64,000 bases of DNA from Neolewinella agarilytica (GTDB lineage Bacteria > Bacteroidota > Bacteroidia > Chitinophagales > Saprospiraceae): the NCBI RefSeq assembly GCF_900110645.1, contig NZ_FOFB01000004.1, positions 186,001 through 250,000 of the forward strand. The letters run 5' to 3'. Numbering within the stretch: position 1 is the stretch's first letter; each line of letters starts with the position of its first letter. The position numbers and the translations under genes were made by a program. The notes beneath the pieces are model-generated. The model saw only the letters and a program-made list of their open reading frames with translations. It was not told where the DNA came from and did not search any database. Below, piece after piece: positions 1 to 9,410 of this stretch.

Positions 1-1404
1 CAGCGCGCCGTAAGCGATGTTCTCCCGGATGGTGCCACCAAAGAGTAAGACCTCCTGGGGTACCAAGGCAAGATCCTGGCGGAATTCGTGGAGGTCGTAG
101 TCTTTGATGTCGCGCCCGTCCACCGTAACCCTGCCGGAGTTGATGGGGTAAAAGCGCAGCAGCAATTTCATAATGGTGGACTTCCCGCTGCCACTGGCCC
201 CTACGAGGGCAACTTTTTGCCCCGGTTCGATATCCAGACTGATGTTCTTTAGTACCTGGACGTCGGGTCGGGTCGGGTAATTAAAGCGCACGTTCTCGTA
301 GCTGATTTTTCCGCGAAGCTTTTGAGCATTTTGCGGCGCGATCGCAGGTTCAGCGATGGTTGAAGAAGCAGAGGAGATAACTCCTTCGATCTCTTCGCTT
401 TCGAGAATGTCGACAATCCGGTCAGAAGCCCCCAGTGCGGCGACGATCTGGGTGTAAAAATTACCCAGGCTGGCAATGGACCCGCCGATGAGTGCGGTGA
501 AGATGACAAAGTTGAACAGGGTGCCGTTTTCCATGGTGCCATCCTGAACGGCCAGTACCGCTTTATAGATGATGAAGAACAGCGAGCCAAACATCACCGT
601 AACGATAAAGGAGGAGAACAGCCCCCGGGCGGAAGCTGTTTTGAGGGAGATGCGGATGGTCTCATCAATACTGCGGGCGTAGCGGTTGAGTTCAAACTTC
701 TCGTTGGTGTAAGCTTTAACCGTATTGATGCTCTGTAAGCTTTCTTCTACGATGATGTTGGACTGGGCCAGCTGCTCCTGCCTGGCCTTAGTCATTTTTC
801 GGACGTACCGGCCAAAAAACATAGCCGCCAGAACAACCACCGGGAAAATCAGGAAGCTAACGAGGGCCAACTGGGGCGAGGTCCATAAAATGATCGTTAT
901 GGCACCAACGAGAATGATCATCTGCCGGAGAAACTCCGCCAGGGTAAGGGAGAAAACACCTTGGATTTGGGTAATGTCATTAGTAATCCGACTGGTCAGT
1001 TCACCCACCCGGGTACGCTCGAAGAAGGGAATCTTGAGGTGTAAGATCTTATCATAGAGGTCTTTTCTCAGTGCGCCCATCGCTCTTTCACTCACTTCCG
1101 CCTGCAGGCGAACCCGCAGAAAGCTGAGTGGTGCCTGGACAACCAGCAGAATGGCCAGCAGTGCAAAAATCTCGGTGACGGTAAGACCGTATTTACCCTT
1201 ACCATCGATTACGTTAAGCGCTTCGCCCGGTAGCTGCAGCAGCACCAGAAAAACGAGACTGCTCACCCCCAGGATGATGAAGCTTACCGCAAATTTCCAG
1301 CGGTATAACCAGACGTAATCGAAGATGCGTAAAGAGCGGTTAAACTTCTCCCTTTGCGATCTTCCGGAATCCGGACGATCCTCTTTTGTAATAGATTTTG
1401 CCAT
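1..1404 (-). CDS. ABC exporter, fused permease and ATPase, C-terminus cut by window edge
   Basis: MsbA-type half transporter of the inner membrane, expected to export a lipid, drug or peptide-like substrate as a homodimer. Residues about 30-310 form the six-helix permease domain. The nucleotide-binding domain then begins, with Walker A GASGSGKST (Lys at about residue 408) and a Q-loop VPQEVLLFG. The LSGGQ signature and Walker B lie beyond the window. The start ATG at 1404 is followed by a charged cytosolic stretch (MAKSITKEDRPDSG). There is no N-terminal C39 peptidase domain, so this is not a double-glycine peptide processor. The frame is open to base 1. Substrate cannot be told from sequence. 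Confidence 0.93.
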   Translation of the reverse strand, partial: MAKSITKEDRPDSGRSQREKFNRSLRIFDYVWLYRWKFAVSFIILGVSSLVFLVLLQLPGEALNVIDGKGKYGLTVTEIFALLAILLVVQAPLSFLRVRLQAEVSERAMGALRKDLYDKILHLKIPFFERTRVGELTSRITNDITQIQGVFSLTLAEFLRQMIILVGAITIILWTSPQLALVSFLIFPVVVLAAMFFGRYVRKMTKARQEQLAQSNIIVEESLQSINTVKAYTNEKFELNRYARSIDETIRISLKTASARGLFSSFIVTVMFGSLFFIIYKAVLAVQDGTMENGTLFNFVIFTALIGGSIASLGNFYTQIVAALGASDRIVDILESEEIEGVISSASSTIAEPAIAPQNAQKLRGKISYENVRFNYPTRPDVQVLKNISLDIEPGQKVALVGASGSGKSTIMKLLLRFYPINSGRVTVDGRDIKDYDLHEFRQDLALVPQEVLLFGGTIRENIAYGAL

Positions 1405-1445
1405 AATGAAGTGCAAAGGAAACGTATGAGACAGGAAATTGTGGG

Positions 1446-1473
1446 TTTTAGGGCAATTTTTGGTGTAACTTTG
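1446..1473 (+). promoter_or_regulatory. Candidate Bacteroidota promoter for the 1577 barrel gene
   Basis: TAACTTTG at 1466-1473 matches the TAnnTTTG -7 box exactly. A T-rich GTTTTA at 1445-1450 may be a weak -33 element, although the spacing is short. It lies in the 172 bp spacer between the divergent ABC gene and the 1577 gene and points toward the latter. Confidence 0.45.
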
Positions 1474-1576
1474 ATATTTCTAAGACAGTGAACCCTAAAG
1501 CAGGCATATTAACTGGTTATAATGGGGTTTAAGACTAGTACTTCTAAATCCCAATCATTAAAACAGAAACCTCGTT

Positions 1577-2440
1577 ATGCGCACGCGCTTATATTGTTTT
1601 CTTGCTCTGGCTCTGTCCATTTCGCTGAGCGCTCCCCAATTGTCCGCCCAAAATCTGGAGATCGGTATCAAAGCAGGGGGAGCCTTGTACAGTGGTGACC
1701 TTAGCCCCGGAGAATTTGGTCTCTATTTCGAAGACCTCAACTTTGCCGGAGGAGCTTACCTCCGTTACCGCCCCACCACCCGTTTTGGTATCCGGGTAAA
1801 TGGAAACTTTGGTCGCCTGAGCGCTGAAGACAATGCTGTTGTCCCCGATGAGACAGGCGAGCGAGTAACCGTCAGTCGGAATTTCCGGACTAAACTTTCG
1901 GAGTTCAACGCCGTACTAGAATACGATCTCTTCTATCTGGGAGACCGGGACCGAAATTTTTTCGCTCCTTATGCCTATGCAGGCATCGGCGTACTCAGCT
2001 TTAACCCGGAAAGCGAAATTGACGGTGTCTATACCGAACTGCAACCATTACGCACCGAAGCGCAGGGGCAAGACCCTACCCGTTACGATGTAACCCCTTA
2101 TGAGCTGACGAAGGCCGTCTTCGTATTCGGCGGAGGCGTCCGGGTTCGTTTTGCGGACCGAATCGTTGTGGGCCTGGAAATCGGTGGGCGAAACACTTTC
2201 ACGGACTATATTGATGACATCACCAACCGGCAGGTAAACTACCTGGACGTGATCTCCGGCCCTGGTGGTACACTCGCCGGTCAGTTCTCTAATCCCGCAG
2301 TAACTAACCCTGCAGAAGTGACTGATCTGGAATATCGTCGCGGCGGAGAGTACAATGACTTCTACTTCGTTGGTGGCCTTACCCTTGGCATTACCATTGG
2401 GCAGGGAGGCAGCAATAAGTCTGGTTGCTATAAGTTCTGA
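1577..2440 (+). CDS. DUF6089-type outer membrane beta-barrel protein
   Basis: Secreted 287-residue protein, probably an outer membrane beta-barrel. Residues 1-25 are a signal peptide ending LSAQ. The rest alternates short amphipathic strands with turns rich in Gly and aromatic residues. The GGALYSGDLSPGEFG opening, PYAYAGIGVLSFNP, PLRTEAQGQ and GLEIGGRNTFTDYIDDI segments are the hallmarks I associate with the DUF6089 family. Function of that family is not established; a structural or transport role in the envelope is inference. It stands alone, reads toward the PBP gene, and is followed by a strong hairpin terminator. Confidence 0.85.
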   Translation: MRTRLYCFLALALSISLSAPQLSAQNLEIGIKAGGALYSGDLSPGEFGLYFEDLNFAGGAYLRYRPTTRFGIRVNGNFGRLSAEDNAVVPDETGERVTVSRNFRTKLSEFNAVLEYDLFYLGDRDRNFFAPYAYAGIGVLSFNPESEIDGVYTELQPLRTEAQGQDPTRYDVTPYELTKAVFVFGGGVRVRFADRIVVGLEIGGRNTFTDYIDDITNRQVNYLDVISGPGGTLAGQFSNPAVTNPAEVTDLEYRRGGEYNDFYFVGGLTLGITIGQGGSNKSGCYKF

Positions 2441-2487
2441 TGCGAATCGCAACACCCATCTGACCGAAGACCGAGGTCATTTGGAAT

Positions 2488-2532
2488 AAGAAATCCCCCA
2501 GAAGCAACCTGCTTCTGGGGGATTTCTTTTAT
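2488..2532. terminator. Strong bidirectional rho-independent terminator
   Basis: Arms 2488-2506 and 2510-2528 form a 19 bp perfect stem with a 3-base loop. The right arm runs into TTCTTTT and the left arm begins AAGAAA, so it can stop transcripts from both convergent genes (the 1577 barrel gene and the PBP gene). Confidence 0.9.
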
Positions 2533-2551
2533 AAGCATCGCCAATCAGCCG

Positions 2552-5125
2552 CTAAAAATCAGGATCATTGTCAATACTTCCGCCACCGAAAGGATCAACT
2601 TCCAGCAGCAGGCTATCTACACCATTTCCTTCCAGAATGTCATCATTACCGCTGGAGTAGGCTTCACAATCAAGCTCAATACCCAGGCTTCCACGAGGGC
2701 GGAAGAAATCCCGCTGGGTGTTCCAGGCGATTTTATCGTCTTTCTGTGCATTTCGGACGAAATGACGGAAGAAAGGCTTGGCCATGTGGGCACCCCCTCC
2801 AAGACCAAGCGTCCGGAAGCGAATCCAACGATCATCTCCACCTACCCAGGTGCCGACCACCAGCTCCGGAGTGAGACCCATGTACCAGCCGTCGGTCTGG
2901 TCATTAGTTGTGCCTGTTTTACCGCCAACGGGGCCTTGCACTCCACCCAGTGCGCCTACGGAGGCTTTACGCAGCATATCCACCATGACGTAATTAGCAG
3001 CCGGGCTGATTGCCCGGGCTTCATCCGGTACGAATTTATATACTACCCGCCCGGCCCGATCGGTGATCTTAGTCAGGAATACTGGCTTATTGAACGTTCC
3101 GTTATTACCGAAGGTGGTGTAAGCACCGGTCATCTGTTGAACGGTCAGATCAACCGAACCCAGGGCGATGGAGGGTGCATCCGGGATTTCTTCTTTAGGG
3201 ATGCCCATCCGGGAAACCATCGTCCGCACGGGCTCCGTGCTGCCCAGTTCCTGCATCAGGTAGGCGGAGACGGTGTTTACGGAGTTCTTGAGGCCATGGT
3301 AGAGGTTCATGAAATCCCCGCTGTAATTATCATTTGAGTTGCGTGGCGTCCAGGGCTTTTGCAGGTAGAAGCTACCGTCTCCCGGGGCAATGGTAATCGG
3401 CTGGTCGAGTACTTCAAAGCAGGGGCTGATGCCTCGCATATCCACCGATGCTGCATAAATGAAGGGCTTGAACGTGGAGCCAACCTGCCGTTTTGTGGTG
3501 GCGTGGTCAAACTGAAACCACTTGAAGTTAACGCCACCAATCCAGGTGCGTACAAAACCGGTGGTGGGCTCTACGGAAATGCTGCCGATCTGTAGAATCA
3601 TCTTGTGGTAGCGTACACTGTCCAGCGGAGTCATCGTAGTGTCTGTCTCCATATTGGCCCGGTCGTAGGTGAAGACCCGCATTTTCACGGGCTTGTTGAA
3701 GACAATGTTTACTTCCTTTTGGAGCTTTTCCCAGGCTTCTTTCAATTGACCGAAAGACTCCAGTTTCATCACCTGCCGGTATTTAGCGGCCAGTTTGTTC
3801 CCGATCAGGTCACGGCGGACCAGGTCCGTAATGACGCCCGGTGTCTCCAGTTCCCGCATCATGCGGTTGATCTCCCGATCATCCGTATGGAAGGTGAGGT
3901 CGTGCTTTTTGTTAACCTCTTTGATGGCAGGGACCAAATACTTAGTCCTGAGGTTCTGGTAGCGGCTGGAAGCCCGGACAGCCCGGTTGAGGCTCTCCTC
4001 CCGAATGTCCACCGAAATTTCCGTTTCACTGGTTGGGCTCTCGTACGTCCAGGGGTCTTCATTGCGCCAGTGGCGGAAGAATTCTTTCTGGAGCCCCTTC
4101 ATATGTTTTACCGATTGCTCCTCGGCATGCCGCTGCATGTTGGGGTCAATGGTGGTGTAGAAGGTCAGCCCGTCCCGGTCAATATTGTACCGTTCTCCGC
4201 TGGATTTATAGTACTGTTTCTGGTTCAGGATCTTCTTGGCTTCCTCTTTCAGTACCATGCGGAAGTATGGGGCAGCACCATCGTCGTGCCGCTGTACGCT
4301 ATAACTAATACCTAGCGGTAGTACTTTCAGGCTATCCACTTCTGCCTGGGTCAGCAGCCCGTTTCGCTTCATTTGAGCAAATACCTGATTACGCTGATTA
4401 AGTACTCCTTCGGGGTTCCTGAGTGGGTTATAAAGGGAAGAGTTTTTCAGCATCCCAACCAGCACTGCTGCTTCGTGAAGTTCCAGTTCATGAGGGCGCT
4501 TGCCCCCAAAGTAGTTCTCGCTGGCTGCCCGAATGCCCTGGGCGCCATTGATAAAGTCATAGCGGTTGAGGTACATCGCCATGATTTCCTGCTTCGTGTA
4601 CTTGCGCTCCAGACGAACGGCAATAATCCATTCCCGTAATTTCTGAAAGAGTCTGGTCACAATGTTGGAGCTGCCTTCCCCGCCTTCAGTAAAGAGCAGT
4701 TTAGCCAGCTGTTGAGTAATGGTTGACCCACCTCCGGAGGCAGTTTGGCCCATGATGCCGGTCTTGACCACAGCCCGCCCCAGCGCCCGCCAGTCAATGC
4801 CACTGTGGTCATAATAGCGTTCGTCTTCCTTAGCGACCAGGGCCGTAACCAGGTGATCACCCAGTTCGTCATAGTCTACCATCACCCGGTTTTCGAGGAA
4901 GTAACGACCCAGCACGGAGCCATCAGCGGCCAAAATTCGGCTGGCTTCATTGTTTTTGGGATTCTCCAGCTCTTCCACTGAAGGAAGGTTCGTGAAACTA
5001 AGGCCAACGAAGAGAAGAAGGACAGCAAGAGGTGCCAAAAAAACGAGCCGCCAAAACCAGGTCATGGTGCTGCGGTGGCCGTCATCTTTGATGCTGCCGA
5101 AGAAAAAGTCTTTGATCCTATGCAT
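2552..5125 (-). CDS. Class A penicillin-binding protein (PBP1A-like transglycosylase/transpeptidase)
   Basis: Bifunctional peptidoglycan synthase anchored in the inner membrane: polymerises lipid II and cross-links stem peptides. One N-terminal membrane helix at about residues 23-45. The GT51 domain follows, with KEDERYYDHSGIDW (catalytic Glu about residue 100). The transpeptidase domain has STFK (Ser550, Lys553), an SVN motif and KTGTT (Lys736). Length 857 is usual for class A PBPs with an inserted central region. All key residues are present, so it should be active. It converges on the 1577 gene across a shared terminator. Assigning ponA versus mrcA would be arbitrary here. Confidence 0.96.
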   Translation of the reverse strand: MHRIKDFFFGSIKDDGHRSTMTWFWRLVFLAPLAVLLLFVGLSFTNLPSVEELENPKNNEASRILAADGSVLGRYFLENRVMVDYDELGDHLVTALVAKEDERYYDHSGIDWRALGRAVVKTGIMGQTASGGGSTITQQLAKLLFTEGGEGSSNIVTRLFQKLREWIIAVRLERKYTKQEIMAMYLNRYDFINGAQGIRAASENYFGGKRPHELELHEAAVLVGMLKNSSLYNPLRNPEGVLNQRNQVFAQMKRNGLLTQAEVDSLKVLPLGISYSVQRHDDGAAPYFRMVLKEEAKKILNQKQYYKSSGERYNIDRDGLTFYTTIDPNMQRHAEEQSVKHMKGLQKEFFRHWRNEDPWTYESPTSETEISVDIREESLNRAVRASSRYQNLRTKYLVPAIKEVNKKHDLTFHTDDREINRMMRELETPGVITDLVRRDLIGNKLAAKYRQVMKLESFGQLKEAWEKLQKEVNIVFNKPVKMRVFTYDRANMETDTTMTPLDSVRYHKMILQIGSISVEPTTGFVRTWIGGVNFKWFQFDHATTKRQVGSTFKPFIYAASVDMRGISPCFEVLDQPITIAPGDGSFYLQKPWTPRNSNDNYSGDFMNLYHGLKNSVNTVSAYLMQELGSTEPVRTMVSRMGIPKEEIPDAPSIALGSVDLTVQQMTGAYTTFGNNGTFNKPVFLTKITDRAGRVVYKFVPDEARAISPAANYVMVDMLRKASVGALGGVQGPVGGKTGTTNDQTDGWYMGLTPELVVGTWVGGDDRWIRFRTLGLGGGAHMAKPFFRHFVRNAQKDDKIAWNTQRDFFRPRGSLGIELDCEAYSSGNDDILEGNGVDSLLLEVDPFGGGSIDNDPDF

Positions 5126-5242
5126 GTAAACAGGTTATCTACCAGAAAGCGTAAAAACGTTGATGGGGCGAAGATCGGTATAAAATCGCGCTTTATCACA
5201 GCAGATTAGAATTCGCAGATGCCGAATGAGAATTTGGGCGAC

Positions 5243-5261
5243 GGGGCGCGGGTGCAAGGGG
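5243..5261 (+). repeat. Dispersed GGGCGC/GCAGGTGC repeat, shortened copy
   Basis: GGGGCGCGGGTGCAAGGGG: the spacer bases and CGCA are shortened and GGGTGC replaces AGGTGC, but both ends match the family seen about 17 times in this window. It lies in the spacer between the PBP and aminotransferase genes and abuts the GGTTGC hairpin array. Confidence 0.5.
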
Positions 5262-5321
5262 AGTTGCAAGGTGCAGGTTGCAAGGTGTACCCCGCAACCT
5301 GTAACCTGTAACCTGCAACCT
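5262..5321. repeat. Hairpin array of 7-base GGTTGCA-like units
   Basis: The left arm (5262-5285) carries repeated GTTGCAAGG/GTGCAGG words. The right arm (5293-5321) carries four CAACCTG/TAACCTG units in the opposite sense. The arms can pair imperfectly around GTGTACCC. The array ends three bases before the stop of rocD, so it may act as a transcript 3' end, though no T-run follows. A longer relative lies at 28174-28289. Confidence 0.6.
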
Positions 5322-5323
5322 AC

Positions 5324-6607
5324 TCACATCTCCCGCACCACCTCCGCAATAATACTGCAGGCTTCCAGCAATTGCTCTTTGTTGATCACGAGCGGTGGCG
5401 CGAAGCGAATGATGTTGCCGTGAGTGGGTTTGGCCAGGAGGCCTTTGCTGGCCAGGTTGAGGCAGAAGTTCCAGGCCGTTTTACTTTCCGGGCTGTCATT
5501 GATGACCAGGGCGTTGAGCAGGCCTTTACCCCGGACGAGGGTCAGTAGATTAGGGTTCTCGTCCACCAGCTTTTGCATCTCTGCCCGGAAAATATGACCG
5601 AGCGCACGGGCATTTTGGGTCAGCTTTTCGTCGCGGATCACCTCCAGGGCTTCCTGAGCGACGGCACAAGCGACGGGGTTGCCACCGAAGGTGGAGCCGT
5701 GCTGGCCGGGTTGGATAACCTCCATGATCGCATCATCCGCTAGTACGGCGGAGACCGGGTAAGCACCGCCACTGAGGGCTTTGCCGAGGATGAGGATGTC
5801 CGGGCGGACGTAAGTCTCCTGCTGCTCACAGTGGCCGCCACAAGAGCAGTCTCCACAAACGCGGAGCAGGGCTCCGGTCCGGCCGATACCCGTCTGAATT
5901 TCATCGGCGATGAAAAGCACATTGTTCTCCCGGCAGGCTTCGGCGACGGCTTTGAGGTAACCGTGTTCCGGCACGAAGACTCCCGCTTCGCCCTGGATGG
6001 GTTCTACGAGGACCCCGGCAATGGTCGCCGGGTCATTATCCAGTGCGGCCCGCATGGCTGCCACATCCCCGTAGGGCACACTCTCAAAGCCCGGGGTGTA
6101 AGGGCCGAATTGCCCCTTTGCGTCCGGGTCGGAGCTGAAGGAGATGATGGTCGTTGTTCGGCCATGGAAGTTTTGCCCGCAAACAATGATCCGGGCCTGG
6201 TCAGTAGGAATACCTTTCTTTTCGTAGCCCCACTTACGGCAGATTTTAATGGCGGTCTCTACGCCTTCGGCGCCGGTGTTCATCGGCAGCACCTTATCGA
6301 ATTTGAAGTATTCCGTCAGGTACTTTTCATACTCGCCAAGCTGATCGTTGTGAAACGCCCGGCTGGTAAGGGTGAGCTTTTGGCTTTGCTTCACCATCAC
6401 ATCGATGATACGCGGATGGCAGTGCCCCTGATTGACGGCGGAGTAGGCGCTGAGGAAGTCAAAATACTGCTTGCCATCTACGTCCCAAACGTAACAGCCT
6501 TTCCCTTCGCTCAAGACGACGGGAAGGGGGTGATAGTTGTGTGCGCCGTGGCGGTCTTCGAGGGAGATGTGGTGATTGGCCTTGGTGGTGGGCGTGTTAG
6601 TAGACAT
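5324..6607 (-). CDS. rocD: Ornithine--oxo-acid transaminase
   Basis: PLP-dependent class III aminotransferase, 427 residues, transferring the delta-amino group of ornithine to 2-oxoglutarate to give glutamate semialdehyde (arginine/ornithine breakdown, proline supply). Visible marks: [14 protein letters not shown] and [15 protein letters not shown] near the N-terminus, [24 protein letters not shown], and the PLP lysine in [18 protein letters not shown] cysteine-rich insert, [10 protein letters not shown], follows the [11 protein letters not shown] motif; I recall such inserts in some Bacteroidota homologues and it could bind a metal. Cytosolic and monocistronic. A TACCTTTA box lies close upstream on the minus strand. 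Confidence 0.93.
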   Translation of the reverse strand: MSTNTPTTKANHHISLEDRHGAHNYHPLPVVLSEGKGCYVWDVDGKQYFDFLSAYSAVNQGHCHPRIIDVMVKQSQKLTLTSRAFHNDQLGEYEKYLTEYFKFDKVLPMNTGAEGVETAIKICRKWGYEKKGIPTDQARIIVCGQNFHGRTTTIISFSSDPDAKGQFGPYTPGFESVPYGDVAAMRAALDNDPATIAGVLVEPIQGEAGVFVPEHGYLKAVAEACRENNVLFIADEIQTGIGRTGALLRVCGDCSCGGHCEQQETYVRPDILILGKALSGGAYPVSAVLADDAIMEVIQPGQHGSTFGGNPVACAVAQEALEVIRDEKLTQNARALGHIFRAEMQKLVDENPNLLTLVRGKGLLNALVINDSPESKTAWNFCLNLASKGLLAKPTHGNIIRFAPPLVINKEQLLEACSIIAEVVREM

Positions 6608-6713
6608 GATCTTATTGGTTAGACCGTAAAGGTAATTGTTTCCGCTGGCCTCCGTGCGCTCCGGTCACTACGCGCAGGAGCGCGTGGGTTGCGAGCCCCG
6701 GCTTTCTAAGGTT

Positions 6714-6736
6714 CCCTTGCACCCGCGTCCGCGCCC
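6714..6736 (-). repeat. Dispersed GGGCGC/GCAGGTGC repeat
   Basis: CCCTTGCACCCGCG, then TCC, then GCGCCC. Reverse orientation, intergenic, 50 bp upstream of the nucleotidyltransferase start. Variant CACCC for CACCT. Confidence 0.6.
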
Positions 6737-6786
6737 TAATCCCCGAGAGTAGTCGTAATTCTCCCCTAAAAAACTATCTTGCGACT

Positions 6787-7785
6787 ATGAAAGCAATCAT
6801 CCCCGTTGCGGGTAAAGGCGTGCGCCTGCGTCCGCTTACGTATACACAGCCTAAACCACTGATTCCGGTGGCGGGTAAGCCCATTATCAGCTTTATCGTG
6901 GAGCAGCTGATTGAGCTGGGAGTTGATGATTATGTTTTCATCATCGGCTACCTCGGCGAAAAAATCCGGGAATATATTGAACGGACTTACCCTGAGTTGA
7001 ATACCACCTTCGTTACTCAGGAAGACCGGATGGGCAGCGCCCACGCCATTTGGCTGGCCCGGGACCATTACGCTAATGCCGAGGAGCTGATTATTTTCTT
7101 CGGAGATGCCATTATTGATGCTGATCTGGAAGCTTTTCGGGACAGTGAAACGAGCTGCCTTGGCGTCAAAATTGTTGATGACCCCCGAAAATTCGGTGTC
7201 GTGGAAATGGATGATGAAGGACGCATTCGTGGCCTCATTGAAAAGCCGAAAATTCCTAAATCCAATCTGGCCATGGTGGGCTGCTACAAAATTCGGGAGG
7301 TCAGCCAGTTTATTGACGCCTGCGCTTATAATCTGGACAACAACATCAAGAGTATCGGAGAGTTCCCGTTAACCGACGCTCTTGCCCGTATGCTGGAGTG
7401 GGGAACCCAGTTCACTACGCTTTCTGTAGACAACTGGTTCGACTGTGGCCGCCGGGAGATCTTACTTGAAACGAACGCTATTTTCCTCGACCGTGAAGGA
7501 TTCGCCACCGAAGACCCGCCTCCCTTCGATAACAGCATCATCATTCACCCGGTCAACATCGGCCCGAACTGCGACATCTCTAATTCTATCGTTGGCCCGT
7601 ACGTCACCCTGGGTGCCAACACCAAGCTGGAACACGCCATCGTCTCGGATTCCATCATTGGCGATTATGCCCGCATTCATGATATCGTGCTGCGGAATTC
7701 CGTCGTTGGCTCCGACGCCAGTATCGGTGGTCTGCGGCAAAGCCTGAATATTGGAGACAATACGGAGATTGACTTCGGAGGGTGA
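6787..7785 (+). CDS. Sugar-phosphate nucleotidyltransferase with left-handed beta-helix tail
   Basis: Cytosolic enzyme joining a sugar 1-phosphate to a nucleotide (NDP-sugar synthesis for envelope polysaccharides). Residues 1-235 are the nucleotidyltransferase fold: MKAIIPVAGKGVRLRPLT with the phosphate-binding loop, then PKPLIPVAGKPI, and the metal-binding GDAIID. Residues about 245-332 show hexapeptide-like repeats (NCDISNSIVG, NTKLEHAIVSDSIIG), a left-handed beta-helix. This architecture occurs in glucose-1-phosphate thymidylyl-/uridylyl- and mannose-1-phosphate guanylyltransferases; the sugar cannot be fixed here. A TATCTTGC box ends only four bases before the ATG, suggesting a very short leader. 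Confidence 0.9.
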   Translation: MKAIIPVAGKGVRLRPLTYTQPKPLIPVAGKPIISFIVEQLIELGVDDYVFIIGYLGEKIREYIERTYPELNTTFVTQEDRMGSAHAIWLARDHYANAEELIIFFGDAIIDADLEAFRDSETSCLGVKIVDDPRKFGVVEMDDEGRIRGLIEKPKIPKSNLAMVGCYKIREVSQFIDACAYNLDNNIKSIGEFPLTDALARMLEWGTQFTTLSVDNWFDCGRREILLETNAIFLDREGFATEDPPPFDNSIIIHPVNIGPNCDISNSIVGPYVTLGANTKLEHAIVSDSIIGDYARIHDIVLRNSVVGSDASIGGLRQSLNIGDNTEIDFGG

Positions 7786-8011
7786 TTGGTATTTTGGTTC
7801 GTTGGTCTTTTGGTCTTTTGGTCTTTTGGGCTACCGCTGTTTTCTTGCACGCTGCTGCGCAGCTGGAAGGGGCTGTTTTTTGTGCAATTTGTTATTCACT
7901 CGACAGCAGTGCAATCGCATACTATCGACGCCAGAGAACCTATCTTTATAAAGTTCAAGCCACTGCCTCGCAGGTGCGGCAGCCCAAAAGACTAACGAAC
8001 CAAAATACCAA
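7786..8011. mobile_element. MITE-like 226 bp element with 28 bp terminal inverted repeats
   Basis: Positions 7786-7813 and 7984-8011 are inverted copies with 27 of 28 bases matching. The left repeat runs on into three tandem GGTCTTTTG units (to about 7829). The interior has no credible ORF. The element begins at the base after the nucleotidyltransferase stop and ends nine bases before the creD ATG, filling the spacer. No clear target-site duplication. It could be a non-autonomous transposon relic or an attenuator-like stem; a single copy here cannot decide. Confidence 0.6.
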
Positions 8012-8020
8012 AGAACCAAC

Positions 8021-9394
8021 ATGTCCTTCCTAGATCGCTTAAATTCCTGGGCCCGCCGTTCCGTAACGCTCAAACTCGCCATCATTGGTTTCCTGATCCT
8101 GTTTCTGCTCATCCCGACGAGCATGCTGGACAGTCTGATCTACGAGCGGCAAAATCTGCGGGATAGTGCCCAGACGGAAGTGGCCAGCAAATGGGGGCTG
8201 CAGCAGGTGGTTGGCGGGCCGGTCATCTCCGTGCCCTACAGCTATGAAGTGCCCGCTGCTGAAGATAAAACCGTCACCCGTTCAGGTTACGCCCACTTCC
8301 TGCCAGACGAAATAAACATCGACGGTGACCTTAACCCACAGGAGCGCTACCGGGGCATTTTCGTCGTTGTGCTCTACAATACCAAGCTGAAGGTCAGTGG
8401 CTCCTTCGGCAATTTTGACGCAGCGGCGCTCAACATTCCCGAATCTGCCCTACGCTGGGAAGATGCCCTGTTTACCATTGGCATCAGTGATATGACGGGT
8501 ATTCAATCGGCCATCGACCTGCAACTGGGAGACTCGACGTTGAGCCTCGGCCCGGGGACCGTCACTAAGGATATCTTCGATAGCGGTGGCAGCGTACTGG
8601 CCGGTCTCGATGGCGACAGCAAAAACGTAACCTACAGCTACGAACTCGACCTCAACGGCAGCTCCGCCCTCTACTTCCGCCCCTTCGGAAAACGGACAAC
8701 GGTGAACCTGAACGGTGGCTGGGGCAACCCCAGCTTCGACGGCGGCTTCCTGCCGAAGGAGCGGGAGGTAAGCGACAGCGGCTTCTCCGCCAGCTGGGAA
8801 GTACTGCAACTCAACCGGAATTACCCGCAGCAGGGGACGGGGAGTTTTGCGCCGAAGGGTAATACCTACATCAGTAAAAGTCTCGGGAACAATTATGTAG
8901 ATCCTTCAAGTAATTATGACCAGTTCGGTCTCCGCCTCCTCCTCCCCGTCGATGAATACAAGAAGACCTACCGGAGTACCAACTTTGCCATCATCTTCAT
9001 CTTCATCACCTTCCTGACTTTCTTCTTCATGGAGGTGCTCAACAAGCGGCGGGTGCACCCGATCCAGTACCTGCTAATCGGGGCGGCCATCATCCTCTTC
9101 TACGTTCTGCTGCTTTCCATCAGCGAGCATCTGCTCTTCGATGCGGCCTACTGGATTAGCTGCGTGGTTATTGTGACTTTGATTACGGGCTACAGTTGGT
9201 TCGTACTGCGCAATGCGAAGCTGACGGGGCTGGTGGCCGGTATTCTGCTGGTGCTCTATGTCTTCTTCTACAGCCTGCTACAATTGCAGGATTACGCCCT
9301 GCTCTTTGGGGCTGTCGGCCTGCTGCTCATCCTGGCCGTGATTATGTGGCTTACGCGGAATATTGATTGGTATAATCTGGAGAGGGAATCGTAA
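8021..9394 (+). CDS. creD: CreD-type inner membrane protein
   Basis: 457-residue inner membrane protein of the CreD/Cet family, linked in enterobacteria to envelope stress and colicin tolerance; the biochemical role is unknown. One N-terminal helix (about 18-38), then the soluble, strand-rich domain beginning SLIYERQNLRDSAQTEVASKWG (conserved start of the family, here cut into RQNLRD and EVASKWG signatures), then about five to six helices from residue 325 on (FIFITFLTFFFMEV, YLLIGAAIILFYVLLL and others). Start ATG at 8021 directly follows the right arm of the MITE-like element, so that element holds its promoter or leader. No creABC neighbours. Confidence 0.9.
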   Translation: MSFLDRLNSWARRSVTLKLAIIGFLILFLLIPTSMLDSLIYERQNLRDSAQTEVASKWGLQQVVGGPVISVPYSYEVPAAEDKTVTRSGYAHFLPDEINIDGDLNPQERYRGIFVVVLYNTKLKVSGSFGNFDAAALNIPESALRWEDALFTIGISDMTGIQSAIDLQLGDSTLSLGPGTVTKDIFDSGGSVLAGLDGDSKNVTYSYELDLNGSSALYFRPFGKRTTVNLNGGWGNPSFDGGFLPKEREVSDSGFSASWEVLQLNRNYPQQGTGSFAPKGNTYISKSLGNNYVDPSSNYDQFGLRLLLPVDEYKKTYRSTNFAIIFIFITFLTFFFMEVLNKRRVHPIQYLLIGAAIILFYVLLLSISEHLLFDAAYWISCVVIVTLITGYSWFVLRNAKLTGLVAGILLVLYVFFYSLLQLQDYALLFGAVGLLLILAVIMWLTRNIDWYNLERES

Positions 9395-9410
9395 GGCGCT
9401 GCGCTTCCGA

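Noticed and set aside
1-1404. ABC exporter as processor of the double-glycine peptide
   Set aside because: It has no C39 peptidase domain at its N-terminus and lies 40 kb away.
3605-4315. 236-codon plus-strand frame opposite the PBP gene
   Set aside because: The minus strand carries all transpeptidase motifs in frame; this frame has none.
9048-9062. GGCGGGTGCACCC in creD as a dispersed repeat copy
   Set aside because: Lacks the second half of the motif and fits the local coding sequence RRVHP.
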